Shown: positions 17,201 through 27,129, numbered from the stretch's first letter. The stretch is 64,000 bases of DNA from Acidibrevibacterium fodinaquatile (GCF_003352165.1 NZ_CP029176.1:3479501-3543500); one strand, 5' to 3'. Numbers and translations are program-made. Notes: a model not told the origin generated them from the letters alone.

Positions 17201-17295
17201 TGGCCGGAATTAAATCGGAATGGTGGCCGGCTTCAAATCGGAACGCTGGCCGACATCAAATCGGAATCCCCGGCCGGCTTCCGTCGGAATCTGCA
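17201..17295. repeat. IS21 right-end multiple terminal repeats
   Basis: Four copies of TGGCCGGCTTCAAATCGGAA or close variants lie at about 17201, 17224, 17247 and 17271, mirroring the left end. They sit upstream of istA and probably overlap its promoter. Confidence 0.85.
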
Positions 17296-17860
17296 CGTGG
17301 GAGGCGCTGGTGGTGCTGGTCGTAGTTCTGAAACAGAGAGAGATGCCCGCGATGTTTCACCTCCGGCTCGTCGTCTTCCCCCGGTCGCTCGAAGCCGGCG
17401 ATCCATTCATACACCAGCCGCGAGGTCGCGGTGTTGTTGCAGACCACGATGAACACCGGCGGCACGTCGATCCCCGCGCGCTCCCACGCCTCCGAGGTTT
17501 TGTCGTAGTGGCTGTAGAGGAGCGTGATAGTTGGTCAGCACAATCTTGCCCTTGCCGAGCTCGGGCAGCATGTCGGCCGGCACCAATTCGCGCTTCGCGT
17601 AGTAGGCATCAGGATCGTCGGGCAATAGCACCCGCAGCCGGTCACGGATGGTGATGCCGGGGGTGATGATCAGGAATCCGCGGCTGAACAGCGCGCTGTT
17701 CGGGCTGCGAACGCCGTTGACGGTCTGCCAAGCGATCAGCATGGCCATCACCGTGGTCTTGCCGGCCCCGGTTGCCATCTTGCGCCGCGCGGTACTCGGC
17801 GACGCCATCCTGGCCAACTTCCTCGTCAAAGAATGCGATGGCTTTCACCAGGGGTCAATG
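17296..17860 (-). pseudogene. res: type III restriction subunit Res, 5' half (remnant)
   Basis: Fragments of the helicase half of Res remain. KAIAFFDEE is in one frame. After a frameshift come ARMASPSTARRKMATGAGKT (Walker A), TVMAMLIAWQ, GFLIITPGITIRDRLRVLL and KGKIVLTNYHA. From there the sequence jumps, in another frame, to HYDKTSEAWERAG and DVPPVFIVVCNNTATS, LVYEWIAGF, so the several-hundred-codon middle containing the DEAH box is deleted. The extreme N-terminus is missing too: homology stops at about 17850, against the 3' end of the carboxylase gene. The fragment ends at the IS21 target duplication. Clearly non-functional. Confidence 0.85.
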
Positions 17861-20800
17861 AAGCGACGCTCCCGCAGGCCATGCTTCCCCCCTGCCATCG
17901 TGGCCTTCTGCCCGCGCGCGAGCCAGGCGCGGGTTTCGGCGGGGTCGATCACCGCGTCGATCTCAAGAAACGACGCCATATTGATCGCTTTCCCCTCGGT
18001 ATAGAGACGCTCCACCAGATTTTCGAACAATGCCTGGCGTTCCGCCACATCCGCCACCGCGTCGAGTTCGCGGCGATATCCCAACCGCACGGCACCCTCG
18101 AGACCCATGCCACCGAACTCCGCGCTCGGCCACGCGGCGGTGAAGATCGTTTCATGAAACCCACCGCCCGCCATCGCCATGGCGCCAAGCCCGTAGCCTT
18201 TGCGCGTCACCACACAGAACAGCGGCACGCGGAGCGCCGCCCCCACTACGAACATGCGGCAAACATGGCGCACCTGAGCGGTGCGTTCTGTCTCCGGCCC
18301 AACCATGAAGCCCGGTGTGTCACAAAGACTAACCACGGCCAAGCCATGCGCATCGCATAGTTGCAAAAATCGTGCGGCCTTGTCAGCGCCCGGCGCATCG
18401 ATGGCTCCGCCGAGATGGAGTGGCTGATTGGCGATTAATCCAAACGGCTCGCCCGCGATGCGGATGAGCGCGGTGATCATGCCTGGTCCAAAATCGCCGC
18501 GCAGCTCGAGAATGGAGCCCTCATCGGCCAACAACGCAATCAGCGCGCGCATGTCATAGGCGCGCTTGCGGTCCTCGGGCACGGCTTCGCGCAGCCGACG
18601 TTGGTCGGGGACTGTGCCTTCCGTTGACACACCATTAAAATAGGACAGGTACTTTCTCGCCGCGGCAACCGCCGCCGCCTCGTCAGCCACGACAAGGTCG
18701 ATGACGCCGTTCGGCGCCTGAACCGCAACCGGCCCAACCTCTTCCGGGCGAACAACGCCGAGCCCGCCGCCTTCAATCATTGCCGGCCCACCCATGCCGA
18801 TGCTGGCATCCTTGGTCGCGATGATGACATCGCAGCAGCCGAGCAGCGCAGCATTGCCCGCAAAGCAGAAGCCCGCAACCACACCGATGAGCGGCGCTAC
18901 GCCGCTGAGGGAGGCAAAGCGAGCGAAAGTCGTAAGATCGAGACCGGCAACCCCCATCACGTCGGTATCACCCGGCCGTCCGCCGCCGCCTTCGGCGAAC
19001 AGCACCAGGGCTAGGCGCTGTTCGGCGACGACCCGGAGCAGTCGATCGGTTTTCTTATGGTTGAGAAATCCCTGCGTGCCAGCAAGAACTGTGTAATCAT
19101 AGGCAAGCACAGCGCAACACCGTCCCTCGACCGCACCGATGCCAGCGACCAGACCATCAGCCGGGGTCGTGCGGATCAATTCCTCCAGCGGCCGGCGACG
19201 ACGCTGCGCGGCAAGTGCAAGCGGGCCGTACTCGCTAAAACTTCCCGGATCTAAGAGATCAGCGAGATTCTCCCGAACCGTTCGTTTGCCCCTCTGGTGC
19301 CGCCGCGTCACCGCTTCGGGGCGCGCCGCATCTCGTGTCGCGTCATGCCGTGCGATGACCTCGGCGAGATCGCGGCGGATACGCTCGGGATCAAACACCG
19401 GCCCAACAGCGGACTCTCTTTCGCCCTCCGACGCCTCGAGCCAGGCGACCACTGCCCCCTCGCGCAGCAACTCTCCTGGCCTCACGAGCACCGCTCTCAC
19501 CACCCCGCTACACGACGCGCAGGCGGCGACCTGCATCTTCATCGCCTCGAGCAGAACAAGGCTGTCACCCAAATTTACTTTCTCCCCCACGATTGCAGCC
19601 ACCGTGACCACGGTCCCGGTTATCGGCGCAAGAAGGGGAATCAAGCCGTCTCGTGCTGTCTCTTGTGCCGGCTCAGTGATGTTAAGTTCGCTCGCACGTT
19701 CCTCAATAAAGCGGGTATGGACGTCGTTGGCGATCACCTCAGGCATCGCAAGCAAATGCTGAAGAAAAGAAATATTTGTACTTATTCCGGTTATACGAAA
19801 CTCACCGAGCGCCCGGCGTGCGCGGCGCATTGCCTGGTCGCGAGTCTCGCCGAGCACTATGAGCTTGGCAAGAAGACTGTCAAAAGCCGGCGATGGCGCA
19901 TAGCACTCAGCGATCGCATGATCGACCCGCACCCCAGGGCCGGATGGCAATTCGAGATCCCTAATCGTCCCACTCGCCGGTTGTGCCATGCCAGAGGCTG
20001 CCATCGCCTCCCCATTGATACGCAGCTCAATGGCGAAACCCCGCAAGGCCGGCGGCACAGCGAGACCGATGGCATCGAGAGTCGCCCCCTCCGCGAGCTC
20101 AAGCTGCACCCGCACCAGATCAATCCCGCTCACCATTTCCGTAACGGTATGTTCAACCTGAAGCCGTGGATTGACCTCGAGAAACCAGAAATCATTTTCA
20201 CCGCGAAGGAATTCCCAGGTGCCGAGACCGCGATAACCAACCGCACGCGCCATCTTGCACGCCGCTACGATGAGCGGCTCACATCCGTCGACGGGCGCGC
20301 TCTCCACCAGCTTCCGATGGTGGTGTTGCAGACTGCACTCACGCGCGCCAAGCGCCACCACATCACGGCCGTCGCCGATGATTTGCACCTCGACATGGCG
20401 CGCCCGCTCGCCAAGCCGTTCTGCATAGACTTCTGAATTGCCGAATGCCGCGGCGGCTTCCGTCGCACATATCTCCCAAGCTTGCTTGAGTTGGTCGTGA
20501 CGACGGACAATCCGCATGCCACGACCACCCCCGCCCGCGACCGCCTTGAGCATGATCGGGCCCTTACCCAGGAGCGCTTCTGCTTCCGCCTGCGTCCCCA
20601 CAGCCTCAAGGACCGGTACACCGCATTCGATCGCATGCTGGCGGGCGCGGTTTTTATCACCAAAAATGCGGAGTATCTCCGGCGATGGCCCAACAAAGAG
20701 CAGTCCGGCGCCAGCGCAGCCTTCGGCAAATTGCGCATTTTCACTGAGAAACCCCCAGCCCGGATGCAGCGCATCGGCGCACATTTGTCTCGCCGACGTC

Positions 20801-20994
20801 AGGATTGCGTCGGCATCGAGATAGGCCGCTGGGCCCGCCCCCGGCAGCGCAATGGTTTCGTCGGCGGCGCGCAGATAGGGCGCGTCCGAATCGTCGGCTG
20901 CATAAAGGGCAATCGTGTGGATGTCGCGCTCGGCCGCGGCGCGGGCGATGCGCACCGCGACTTCGCCGCGGTTAGCGATCAACAGCTTCCGCAT
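17845..20994 (-). CDS. single-chain acyl-CoA carboxylase (biotin carboxylase, BCCP and carboxyltransferase)
   Basis: This 1049-residue enzyme carries all three activities of a biotin-dependent acyl-CoA carboxylase. Residues 1-445 are a biotin carboxylase (MRKLLIANRGEVAVRIARA, glycine-rich ATP loop AVAGGGGRGMRIV, EVNPRLQVEHTVTE). Residues about 465-535 are a biotinyl domain with the acceptor lysine in LLEAMKM. Residues about 560-1049 are a carboxyltransferase (ending VIDPAETRAWLARG, FIDPW). This order and size match the single-chain long-chain acyl-CoA carboxylase (LCC) family, which accepts a range of acyl-CoAs. The start follows GGAGG/AAGGA ribosome-binding sequence. It is divergent from the acyl-CoA synthetase at 21087, suggesting a shared promoter and a ligase-carboxylase sequence of reactions. 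The true substrate cannot be read from sequence. Confidence 0.93.
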   Translation of the reverse strand: MRKLLIANRGEVAVRIARAAAERDIHTIALYAADDSDAPYLRAADETIALPGAGPAAYLDADAILTSARQMCADALHPGWGFLSENAQFAEGCAGAGLLFVGPSPEILRIFGDKNRARQHAIECGVPVLEAVGTQAEAEALLGKGPIMLKAVAGGGGRGMRIVRRHDQLKQAWEICATEAAAAFGNSEVYAERLGERARHVEVQIIGDGRDVVALGARECSLQHHHRKLVESAPVDGCEPLIVAACKMARAVGYRGLGTWEFLRGENDFWFLEVNPRLQVEHTVTEMVSGIDLVRVQLELAEGATLDAIGLAVPPALRGFAIELRINGEAMAASGMAQPASGTIRDLELPSGPGVRVDHAIAECYAPSPAFDSLLAKLIVLGETRDQAMRRARRALGEFRITGISTNISFLQHLLAMPEVIANDVHTRFIEERASELNITEPAQETARDGLIPLLAPITGTVVTVAAIVGEKVNLGDSLVLLEAMKMQVAACASCSGVVRAVLVRPGELLREGAVVAWLEASEGERESAVGPVFDPERIRRDLAEVIARHDATRDAARPEAVTRRHQRGKRTVRENLADLLDPGSFSEYGPLALAAQRRRRPLEELIRTTPADGLVAGIGAVEGRCCAVLAYDYTVLAGTQGFLNHKKTDRLLRVVAEQRLALVLFAEGGGGRPGDTDVMGVAGLDLTTFARFASLSGVAPLIGVVAGFCFAGNAALLGCCDVIIATKDASIGMGGPAMIEGGGLGVVRPEEVGPVAVQAPNGVIDLVVADEAAAVAAARKYLSYFNGVSTEGTVPDQRRLREAVPEDRKRAYDMRALIALLADEGSILELRGDFGPGMITALIRIAGEPFGLIANQPLHLGGAIDAPGADKAARFLQLCDAHGLAVVSLCDTPGFMVGPETERTAQVRHVCRMFVVGAALRVPLFCVVTRKGYGLGAMAMAGGGFHETIFTAAWPSAEFGGMGLEGAVRLGYRRELDAVADVAERQALFENLVERLYTEGKAINMASFLEIDAVIDPAETRAWLARGQKATMAGGKHGLRERRFIDPW

Positions 20995-21086
20995 TTCCTT
21001 CGTTCCTCCCCGTCATCCGACGTAGCCAGATCCCACTGATGGCGATAGAGTGCTAGTCTTGGCACAACAAATCAATGAGGAAACCC

Positions 21087-22763
21087 ATGTCTGATATCGC
21101 GAGCGCGTATGCGCGCCTCATCGAGGCCAATTGGCCCGCGCAGTTGCCGCGCGAACCGTTTTACCCGATTGGTAAAGTACCCCTGACCGCCTATCTCCGG
21201 CATTGGGCAAAGCTCAAGCCCGAAGCGCCCGCGATTTTGTTCTATGGGACAGAGATTTCCTGGCGAACGCTTGACCATCTCTCGGATCTACTCGCTGCCC
21301 TGCTGGCAAGGGAGGGAGTCAAGCCCGGCGACCGCGTCGCTGTCTGTCTTCCCAATTGTCCACAATATACCATCTCCTATCTCGGTATTCTCAAGGCTGG
21401 CGGGATCGTTGTGCCGATCAATCCGCTCGTCAAAGCCCTCGAATTTGCGCATTATCTTCATGATAGCGGCGCCTCCGTGCTGATCGTGCAGGATCGTCTA
21501 TTCGAGACCGCCGCGGCGGCGGGTTTGCCAGCGTGTGTGCTCGTAACTAGCCTCAGCGATTTTCTCCCTCCGACGCCGGCCTACGCTATCCCGCCTGGTC
21601 TTGATGCGCCACGACTGGTGCCCGTCGGTACACGCGATCTCCTGCAGACGCTCCACGCCGAAACCGCGCGACCGCCCAATCCTGCCCTCGATTGGGATAG
21701 CATCGCCGCACTGAACTACACGGGCGGGACAACCGGCTTGCCAAAAGGCTGCGTACATACGCATGGCGATAAGGTCTATACGGCGGCTTGCGGCAATACA
21801 TTTCTTACGATCGGCTCGGGAGATGCGCCGATGCTCAATTTTCTGCCAATGTTCTGGATCGCCGGAGAGGATGGCGGATTGTTGATGCCGGTAGTCTCTG
21901 GACGTGCGATTGTGCTTATGACACGGTGGGATCCTGGCGCCACCCTCGCCGCGATCGCCCATTATCGCGTCAGCACCGTGCATCTACTTGCCGACAGCGC
22001 GGTCGATATCCTGAACCATCCGGAAGCGCGCCGCACCGATCTTTCCTCGCTCCGCGACGTCACTGTCTCCTCCCTGATGAAAGTGCTTGATCCCGAACTA
22101 CGAAGGCATTTTCGGGCGCTCACCGGCTGCACGTTGCGTGAGGCAGCCTATGGCATGACAGAGACCAATACCATGGATACTTTCACCTATGGATTTCAGA
22201 ACAACGACCGCGATCTCGCTGCCGATCCTGTATTCGTCGGGCTCCCGATGCCGGGAACCGTGTTTCGCATTACTGAGTTCGAGACCGGCGCAGATTTGCC
22301 ATTTGGCGAGGCAGGCGAAATCCGTATCCACTCACCGTCTCTTTTGAAGTCCTACTGGAACAAGCCTGAGGCGAGCGCCGAGGCACTCGGCGACGGTTGG
22401 CTCCACAGCGGCGATATCGGACGCATCGATGAATGGGGATGCCTACACTATCTTGGACGGCGTAAGGAAATGTTAAAGGTCAACGGGATGAGCGTATTTC
22501 CGACCGAAATCGAAATGCTGCTCGCGCGCCATCCGGCAATCGCCGCAAGCGGCGTCGTAGGCCGCACGGATGCCAAACGCGGCGAAGTTCCGGTTGCTTT
22601 CGTGCGGCTTATTACCGGCGCCCGTGCCAATGCCGACGATATCACCGCCTGGTGTCGTGAGAACATGGCAACCTATAAAGTTCCCGAAATACGCTTGGTG
22701 GACACCCTACCGATGACAGCCACCGGCAAAGTTAAACGCGCCGATCTGGCAAAACTGTTGTAG
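21087..22763 (+). CDS. AMP-forming acyl-CoA synthetase
   Basis: A 558-residue adenylate-forming ligase that activates a carboxylic acid to its CoA thioester. The phosphate-binding loop is NYTGGTTGLPKG and the adenylate core motif YGMTETNTMDTF. The hinge/ATP motif is GWLHSGDIGRID, and the C-terminal catalytic lysine lies in TATGKVKR. The start is placed at the second ATG (21087) because GAGGAA sits just in front of it; an upstream in-frame ATG is at 21075. It is divergent from the single-chain carboxylase, and its 3' end overlaps the convergent permease gene by 32 bp. The acid substrate is unknown. The family resembles crotonobetaine/carnitine- and medium-chain-type ligases. Confidence 0.9.
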   Translation: MSDIASAYARLIEANWPAQLPREPFYPIGKVPLTAYLRHWAKLKPEAPAILFYGTEISWRTLDHLSDLLAALLAREGVKPGDRVAVCLPNCPQYTISYLGILKAGGIVVPINPLVKALEFAHYLHDSGASVLIVQDRLFETAAAAGLPACVLVTSLSDFLPPTPAYAIPPGLDAPRLVPVGTRDLLQTLHAETARPPNPALDWDSIAALNYTGGTTGLPKGCVHTHGDKVYTAACGNTFLTIGSGDAPMLNFLPMFWIAGEDGGLLMPVVSGRAIVLMTRWDPGATLAAIAHYRVSTVHLLADSAVDILNHPEARRTDLSSLRDVTVSSLMKVLDPELRRHFRALTGCTLREAAYGMTETNTMDTFTYGFQNNDRDLAADPVFVGLPMPGTVFRITEFETGADLPFGEAGEIRIHSPSLLKSYWNKPEASAEALGDGWLHSGDIGRIDEWGCLHYLGRRKEMLKVNGMSVFPTEIEMLLARHPAIAASGVVGRTDAKRGEVPVAFVRLITGARANADDITAWCRENMATYKVPEIRLVDTLPMTATGKVKRADLAKLL

Positions 22764-23622
22764 CTGGATTGGCGTCGATAAAATCGCCGCTCGGGTTCTC
22801 ACGTGGATCAAGCGCGGCACGCAGCGCTTCCCCGAGGCGGTTGAAGGCGAGCGATGTAAACACAATCGCCAATCCCGGCGCATACATTTGCTCGGGGGCG
22901 ATCTCCATGTAGGCATAGGCGCGGGCCAGCATCGCCCCCCAGCTCGGCGCCGGCGGCTGCGCGCCGAGACCAAGAAAACTCAAGCTCGCTTCGGCCAAAA
23001 GGGCCTGGGCCAGTAGTAAGGTTATTTGTACGATTAGCGGCTCGGCGACATTGGGTAGGATATGCCGGCGCAGTAGGTAGAGTGTACTCGCCCCAAACCC
23101 GCGCGCTGCCTCGACGTAGGGTTCTGCGCGCACCAACCTCGTCTCTGCGCGCGCGAGGCGGGCTAGGACCGGGGCAAAGACCACACCAACCGCGATCATG
23201 CCATCGATCAAGCCAGCACCCAGCGCCCCAGTGATCCCAACCGCTAAGATGATTGCCGGAAACGACAGCATGGCATCAATAATACGGCCAATCAACATGT
23301 CGATCCAGCCGCCGGCAAATCCAGCCAGCAATCCCAGCGGCACGCCGATCAATGCCGCGACGGAAACGGCAAGAAGACTTGCCGTGAGTGCGACCGGGCT
23401 GCCATAAATCAAGCGACTCAGTACATCGCGGCCCAGGTCGTCAGTACCAAGCCAATGTTGCGCATTCGGCGGAAGCAATATCTCGGCGGGATTTTGCACC
23501 GTCGGCGAAGCGGGGGCGAGCCAAGGCGCGAGGAAGCCAAGCACCACCAAGCCCGTCAGCCAAAGCATAGCCAAAGCCGCTATCGGTTGACGCCGCATTC
23601 GTTGGGATAGGCCACGTATCAT
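22732..23622 (-). CDS. ABC transporter permease, DppC/OppC type
   Basis: A 296-residue inner-membrane permease with an N-terminal helix (ALAMLWLTGLVVLGFLAPWL) and LGTDDLGRDVLSRLIYG, the DppC-family signature. The EAA loop follows (EAARGFGASTLYLLRRHILP), contacting the ATPases. ATG 23622 is chosen because it overlaps the upstream stop as ATGA; a longer start at 23658 is possible. It is the last gene of the importer operon. Confidence 0.92.
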   Translation of the reverse strand: MIRGLSQRMRRQPIAALAMLWLTGLVVLGFLAPWLAPASPTVQNPAEILLPPNAQHWLGTDDLGRDVLSRLIYGSPVALTASLLAVSVAALIGVPLGLLAGFAGGWIDMLIGRIIDAMLSFPAIILAVGITGALGAGLIDGMIAVGVVFAPVLARLARAETRLVRAEPYVEAARGFGASTLYLLRRHILPNVAEPLIVQITLLLAQALLAEASLSFLGLGAQPPAPSWGAMLARAYAYMEIAPEQMYAPGLAIVFTSLAFNRLGEALRAALDPRENPSGDFIDANPATTVLPDRRV

Positions 23623-24581
23623 GGTCCAACCGACCGCCGTCCACGTGGATCGATCCAACCGATGACAAGATCAACGAGTAAGTTGCTTACGATTACCAAT
23701 AGCGCCATCACCAGCACAACGCCTTGGACCATTGGGAAATCCTTGCCGACGGCAGCTTCGACCATCGTGCTGCCGATCCCTGGAATGGCAAACACCGTTT
23801 CGATCACGACAGTCGCACCGAGCATGCGGTTGAACAGCAAAGCGACCAGGGTTAGCAAGAGTGCTGCAATATTTCTCATCCCGTGCCGCCAAACGATCGC
23901 CGCTGCCGGCAGTCCCTTGGCGTGCAAAGTGCGTACGAAGGGCGCGCGCAGCACGAAAGTTAGCGCACCGCGTACCTGGCGCGCGACCTCTGCCATGCCG
24001 CCAGCCGCTAATGCCAACGCCGGCAGTGTGGCATGACGTAACGCTTGCGACGGATTGTCGCGCAGCGGCACTGCGCCAGTCGCCGGAAGCCAATGCAGAT
24101 CGATCGCAAACAACGCAACCAATATCATCGCCAGCCAGAAGTTTGGCAGTGCGACACCGAGTGCGGCAAGCGCAGAAACCGCACCATCCATGATCGAGCC
24201 GGCATGTGTCGCGGCCAAAATGCCGAGAGGGATACCGAGAACCAGCGCGAAACCTATCGCCAGAACTACAATAAATAGGCTGAGCGGTAGCTTTTCCGCG
24301 ATCGCCTGCGCAACCGGCATGCCAGACAATAGCGAGTGCGAAAGATCTCCATGCAACACGCCATTCAGCCAAACGAGATACTGCACCGTGAGCGGACGGT
24401 CGAGGCCGGTCAGATGACGGATCTCAGTGATGCGCGCAGCCGAGGCGTTTTCCCCGGCCAGCGTCACTGCCGGATCGCCGGGTACGAGATGCAGCAAAGC
24501 GAATACCAAAAGCGTCGCCAACAGCGCCGCCGGCACCATTGCCGCGACCCGTTGAGCGAATTCACGCCACGCGCCCGCCAT
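23619..24581 (-). CDS. ABC transporter permease, DppB/OppB type
   Basis: A 320-residue permease with about six membrane helices. The early segment LLHLVPGDPAVTLAGENAS, then LTGLDRPLTVQYLVWL, is the DppB-family signature. The end, IETVFAIPGIGSTMVEAAVG, then DLVIGWIDPRGR, is equally typical. It pairs with the DppC-type gene, with which it overlaps by four bases. The transported compound is unknown; the wider family takes up peptides, opines, nickel complexes and other solutes. Confidence 0.92.
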   Translation of the reverse strand: MAGAWREFAQRVAAMVPAALLATLLVFALLHLVPGDPAVTLAGENASAARITEIRHLTGLDRPLTVQYLVWLNGVLHGDLSHSLLSGMPVAQAIAEKLPLSLFIVVLAIGFALVLGIPLGILAATHAGSIMDGAVSALAALGVALPNFWLAMILVALFAIDLHWLPATGAVPLRDNPSQALRHATLPALALAAGGMAEVARQVRGALTFVLRAPFVRTLHAKGLPAAAIVWRHGMRNIAALLLTLVALLFNRMLGATVVIETVFAIPGIGSTMVEAAVGKDFPMVQGVVLVMALLVIVSNLLVDLVIGWIDPRGRRSVGP

Positions 24582-24586
24582 CGCGT

Positions 24587-26122
24587 TCAGCCGCTCAGGA
24601 AAACATCATCAAACCGCGGCTTGCCGAGCAATGTCGGCTGCCAGCCCTGCACCTTCGTGGTGTGCGCCACGAGCTGCGATTGGAATAGAAGCGGCGCGCA
24701 AAGCGCTTCATCGATAACAATCTTCTGCACCGTCGCAAAGGCTCCTTTGCGGACATTGGGTGCCTCGCTCACACGTGTCGCCGCGAGCGCGTCCTCAAGC
24801 CCTGGCGTCTCAGCGCCGCCGGGATTAAAATAACCGCTCTTGCCAAACATCAGCGCGTAGCTGAGCGAGGGATCAGGTCGACCAGTCCAGGCCGCGAGCA
24901 GCATATCGCCGATTTTTCCCGAGAAAAACTGGCCAGTGATCTCCGGTAACGCACCACTTTTCATGCGCAAAGTAATACCAGCGGCTTTCATCTGCTCAAT
25001 CAAAATCTCGGCACGCTGCTGCGATGCCTGGTCGTTGTACGCCATAAGATCAAGAGTAATGCCGTCGCGATATCCGGCTTCAGCAAGCAGTGCACGAGCG
25101 CGCACCGGATCGTGCGTATAGTGCCCGGCGAGCGTTGCATCGTACGCCCAGTGCTCTTTAGGCAAAAGCATATCGGCGATCTGATAGAGATCGAGCGCGG
25201 AAGCTTGGTCAAATGTTTTTCGGTCAATCGCATAATTGATCGCTTGACGAACCCGCGCGTCAGCCATTGGCCCGCGGCCATAGTTGAAAAACAACAATTG
25301 GCAGAACAAGGTTGGGGAAGCCGAGGTGACGAGATCACGACTGCGGCGCGCGAGCATCATTTGCTGCGGTGTCAAAGCATAGATGAAATCATTCTCGCCG
25401 GTTATTACCGAACGAAGCCCCGTCTGCAAATCCGAGATCAGGGCAAAGCGGATACCGTCAAGATAAGGGCGGCCCGGTTGCCAGTATTTTTCGTTGCGGG
25501 CATAAACCGTACGATCCTTGTCACGCCATTCAACGAAGCGCATCGCCCCGGCCCCGACTGGATTGCGATCGAAGGCTTCACCGTACTTCTCGAACGCCGT
25601 AGGTGATACCATCATTCCGGCGCGATCTGAGAGTACGAGCGGCAAGGCGGTATCCGGCCGCTTGAGGTGCAGCACGACCTGCTGTGTGCCGCGTGTTTCA
25701 ACAGCATCAATGGCATCGACATCGGCTTTGATATTCGAACGTGGATAGCTACGCACGCGATCGAGATTGTATTTGACAGCCGCCGCATCGCATGCCGTGC
25801 CGTCATGGAACAGCACAGCGGGGCGAAGATCAAGAACGAGCGTTTTTGAATCAAGGAAAGTCCATGAGGTGGCGAGACGGGGACGCGCCGTTAGTGTCGT
25901 GAAATCATAATCGATCAGCGTGTCATAGAGCGGATAGAGCTGCACGTGATCCTCGCCCGAGCGTCCGGTCGCCGGATCGAATGACGTGATGTCGCCGTAT
26001 GCCGAAATCCGAAGCACGCCACCTGGCCTCGGTGCCTCCGCTGCGGCCTGGCGCAAGCGCGCCGCAGCGAATGTCGCCGCCGCACCCAAGAAGACTCTCC
26101 GTCCGAACGACATGGTAGTCAT
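24587..26122 (-). CDS. ABC transporter periplasmic substrate-binding protein (family 5)
   Basis: A 511-residue solute-binding protein of the SBP_bac_5 (OppA/DppA) family. It opens with [20 protein letters not shown], a Tat-like signal with paired arginines before the hydrophobic stretch and a cleavage region around AAAEA. SFDPATGRSGEDHVQLYPLY is the conserved N-terminal lobe motif, and RVRQAINYAIDRKTF is the family signature near residue 300. ATG 26122 overlaps the upstream ATPase stop (ATGA), so translation is probably coupled. The protein defines the specificity of the importer, but the ligand cannot be inferred. Confidence 0.92.
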   Translation of the reverse strand: MTTMSFGRRVFLGAAATFAAARLRQAAAEAPRPGGVLRISAYGDITSFDPATGRSGEDHVQLYPLYDTLIDYDFTTLTARPRLATSWTFLDSKTLVLDLRPAVLFHDGTACDAAAVKYNLDRVRSYPRSNIKADVDAIDAVETRGTQQVVLHLKRPDTALPLVLSDRAGMMVSPTAFEKYGEAFDRNPVGAGAMRFVEWRDKDRTVYARNEKYWQPGRPYLDGIRFALISDLQTGLRSVITGENDFIYALTPQQMMLARRSRDLVTSASPTLFCQLLFFNYGRGPMADARVRQAINYAIDRKTFDQASALDLYQIADMLLPKEHWAYDATLAGHYTHDPVRARALLAEAGYRDGITLDLMAYNDQASQQRAEILIEQMKAAGITLRMKSGALPEITGQFFSGKIGDMLLAAWTGRPDPSLSYALMFGKSGYFNPGGAETPGLEDALAATRVSEAPNVRKGAFATVQKIVIDEALCAPLLFQSQLVAHTTKVQGWQPTLLGKPRFDDVFLSG

Positions 26123-27129
26123 CCTCCCCTTGTTTCTGCCGAAATCGGCCGCGGTTTGGCGTAATGGCACGCTACAAAATGCCCTGGTGCAAGCTCACGC
26201 CATTCCGGTGGCGCAGCCGCGCAGCCGGCATCGGCCTCAGGACAGCGGCTACGAAAGCGACAGCCCGAAGGCGGTGCGACGGGGCTCGGCATCTCGCCCG
26301 TAAGCGCCCGCGGTCTTGATCGCTTGGATGTTGTAAAACGTGGTTCGGCGTCGAGGAGAGCGGCGGTATAGGGATGTAGCGGCACAGCCATCAGCGCCTC
26401 AGCCGGGCCGAATTCCATAAGTCGACCAAGATACATGACCGCAATGCGATCAGCGATATGGCCCACCACACTGAGATCATGCGTAATGAAGATCAGGCTC
26501 AAATTAAACTGGCGCTGCAGATCAATCAGAAGATTGAGAATGCCGGCCTGTACTGAAGGGTCGAGCGCGGAGACGATTTCATCGCACACCAATAAAGCCG
26601 GCGAAAGCGCCAGCGCGCGCGCGATATTTACCCGCTGTTTCTGCCCGCCCGAGAGTTCGTGCGGATGCGAGTTCAGCAACGAGGTCGGCAACTCAACTGC
26701 ATCCAGCAAAGAAGAGACCCGCGCAGCGCGCGTTGCGGGTGTTCCCTCGCCAGCGATATCGAGAGGCTCATGGAGGCTCGCGCCGATAGTCTGACGTGGA
26801 TTGAGTGCGGCGTGCGGATCCTGGAAAACCATTTGGAAACTGCGGCGATGCCGACGCAAGGCTGATCGCGACAAGCTAAAGGGGTCTCGCTCGTGATGGC
26901 GTAGAATGCCTCCGGATAGGCGCTGGAGGCAGACCAATGCACGACCCAGCGTGGATTTGCCTGAACCAGATTCACCAATAAGACCAAAAATCTCGCCGCG
27001 GGCAACCTTGAAGCTTACGCCATCGACCGCCTTTAGCGTCTCACCGTGCCGACCGAGCGGGAAATGGACTGAGAGATTTTCCGCGGCCAGAATGGGAGAG
27101 CAACTATTTCCAGGCGCGCTCAAGATCAT
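26119..27129 (-). CDS. ABC transporter ATPase, OppF/DppF type
   Basis: A 336-residue nucleotide-binding subunit. Walker A is [14 protein letters not shown], the Q-loop region [13 protein letters not shown], the signature [15 protein letters not shown], Walker [13 protein letters not shown] and the switch histidine in FITHDLSVV. The C-terminus has the cysteine-containing oligopeptide-transporter extension ([15 protein letters not shown]). Its start overlaps the stop of the OppD-type gene as ATGA. Confidence 0.94.
   Translation of the reverse strand: MILSAPGNSCSPILAAENLSVHFPLGRHGETLKAVDGVSFKVARGEIFGLIGESGSGKSTLGRALVCLQRLSGGILRHHERDPFSLSRSALRRHRRSFQMVFQDPHAALNPRQTIGASLHEPLDIAGEGTPATRAARVSSLLDAVELPTSLLNSHPHELSGGQKQRVNIARALALSPALLVCDEIVSALDPSVQAGILNLLIDLQRQFNLSLIFITHDLSVVGHIADRIAVMYLGRLMEFGPAEALMAVPLHPYTAALLDAEPRFTTSKRSRPRALTGEMPSPVAPPSGCRFRSRCPEADAGCAAAPPEWRELAPGHFVACHYAKPRPISAETRGG

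Larger units (their letters stand above)
14653..17295 (-). mobile_element. IS21-family insertion sequence with 7-bp target duplication
   Basis: The element is 2643 bp. Ends are TGCGGATTCCGATGA at 14653 and, on the other strand, TGCAGATTCCGACGG ending at 17295. This is a 15-bp terminal repeat with two mismatches and the TG...CA ends typical of IS21. It is flanked by CGTGGGA at 14646-14652 and again at 17296-17302, a 7-bp target duplication. Removing the element and one copy restores the res frame (QRLPR joined to PNTQLID). It carries istA and istB, both intact, so it may still be mobile. Confidence 0.93.
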
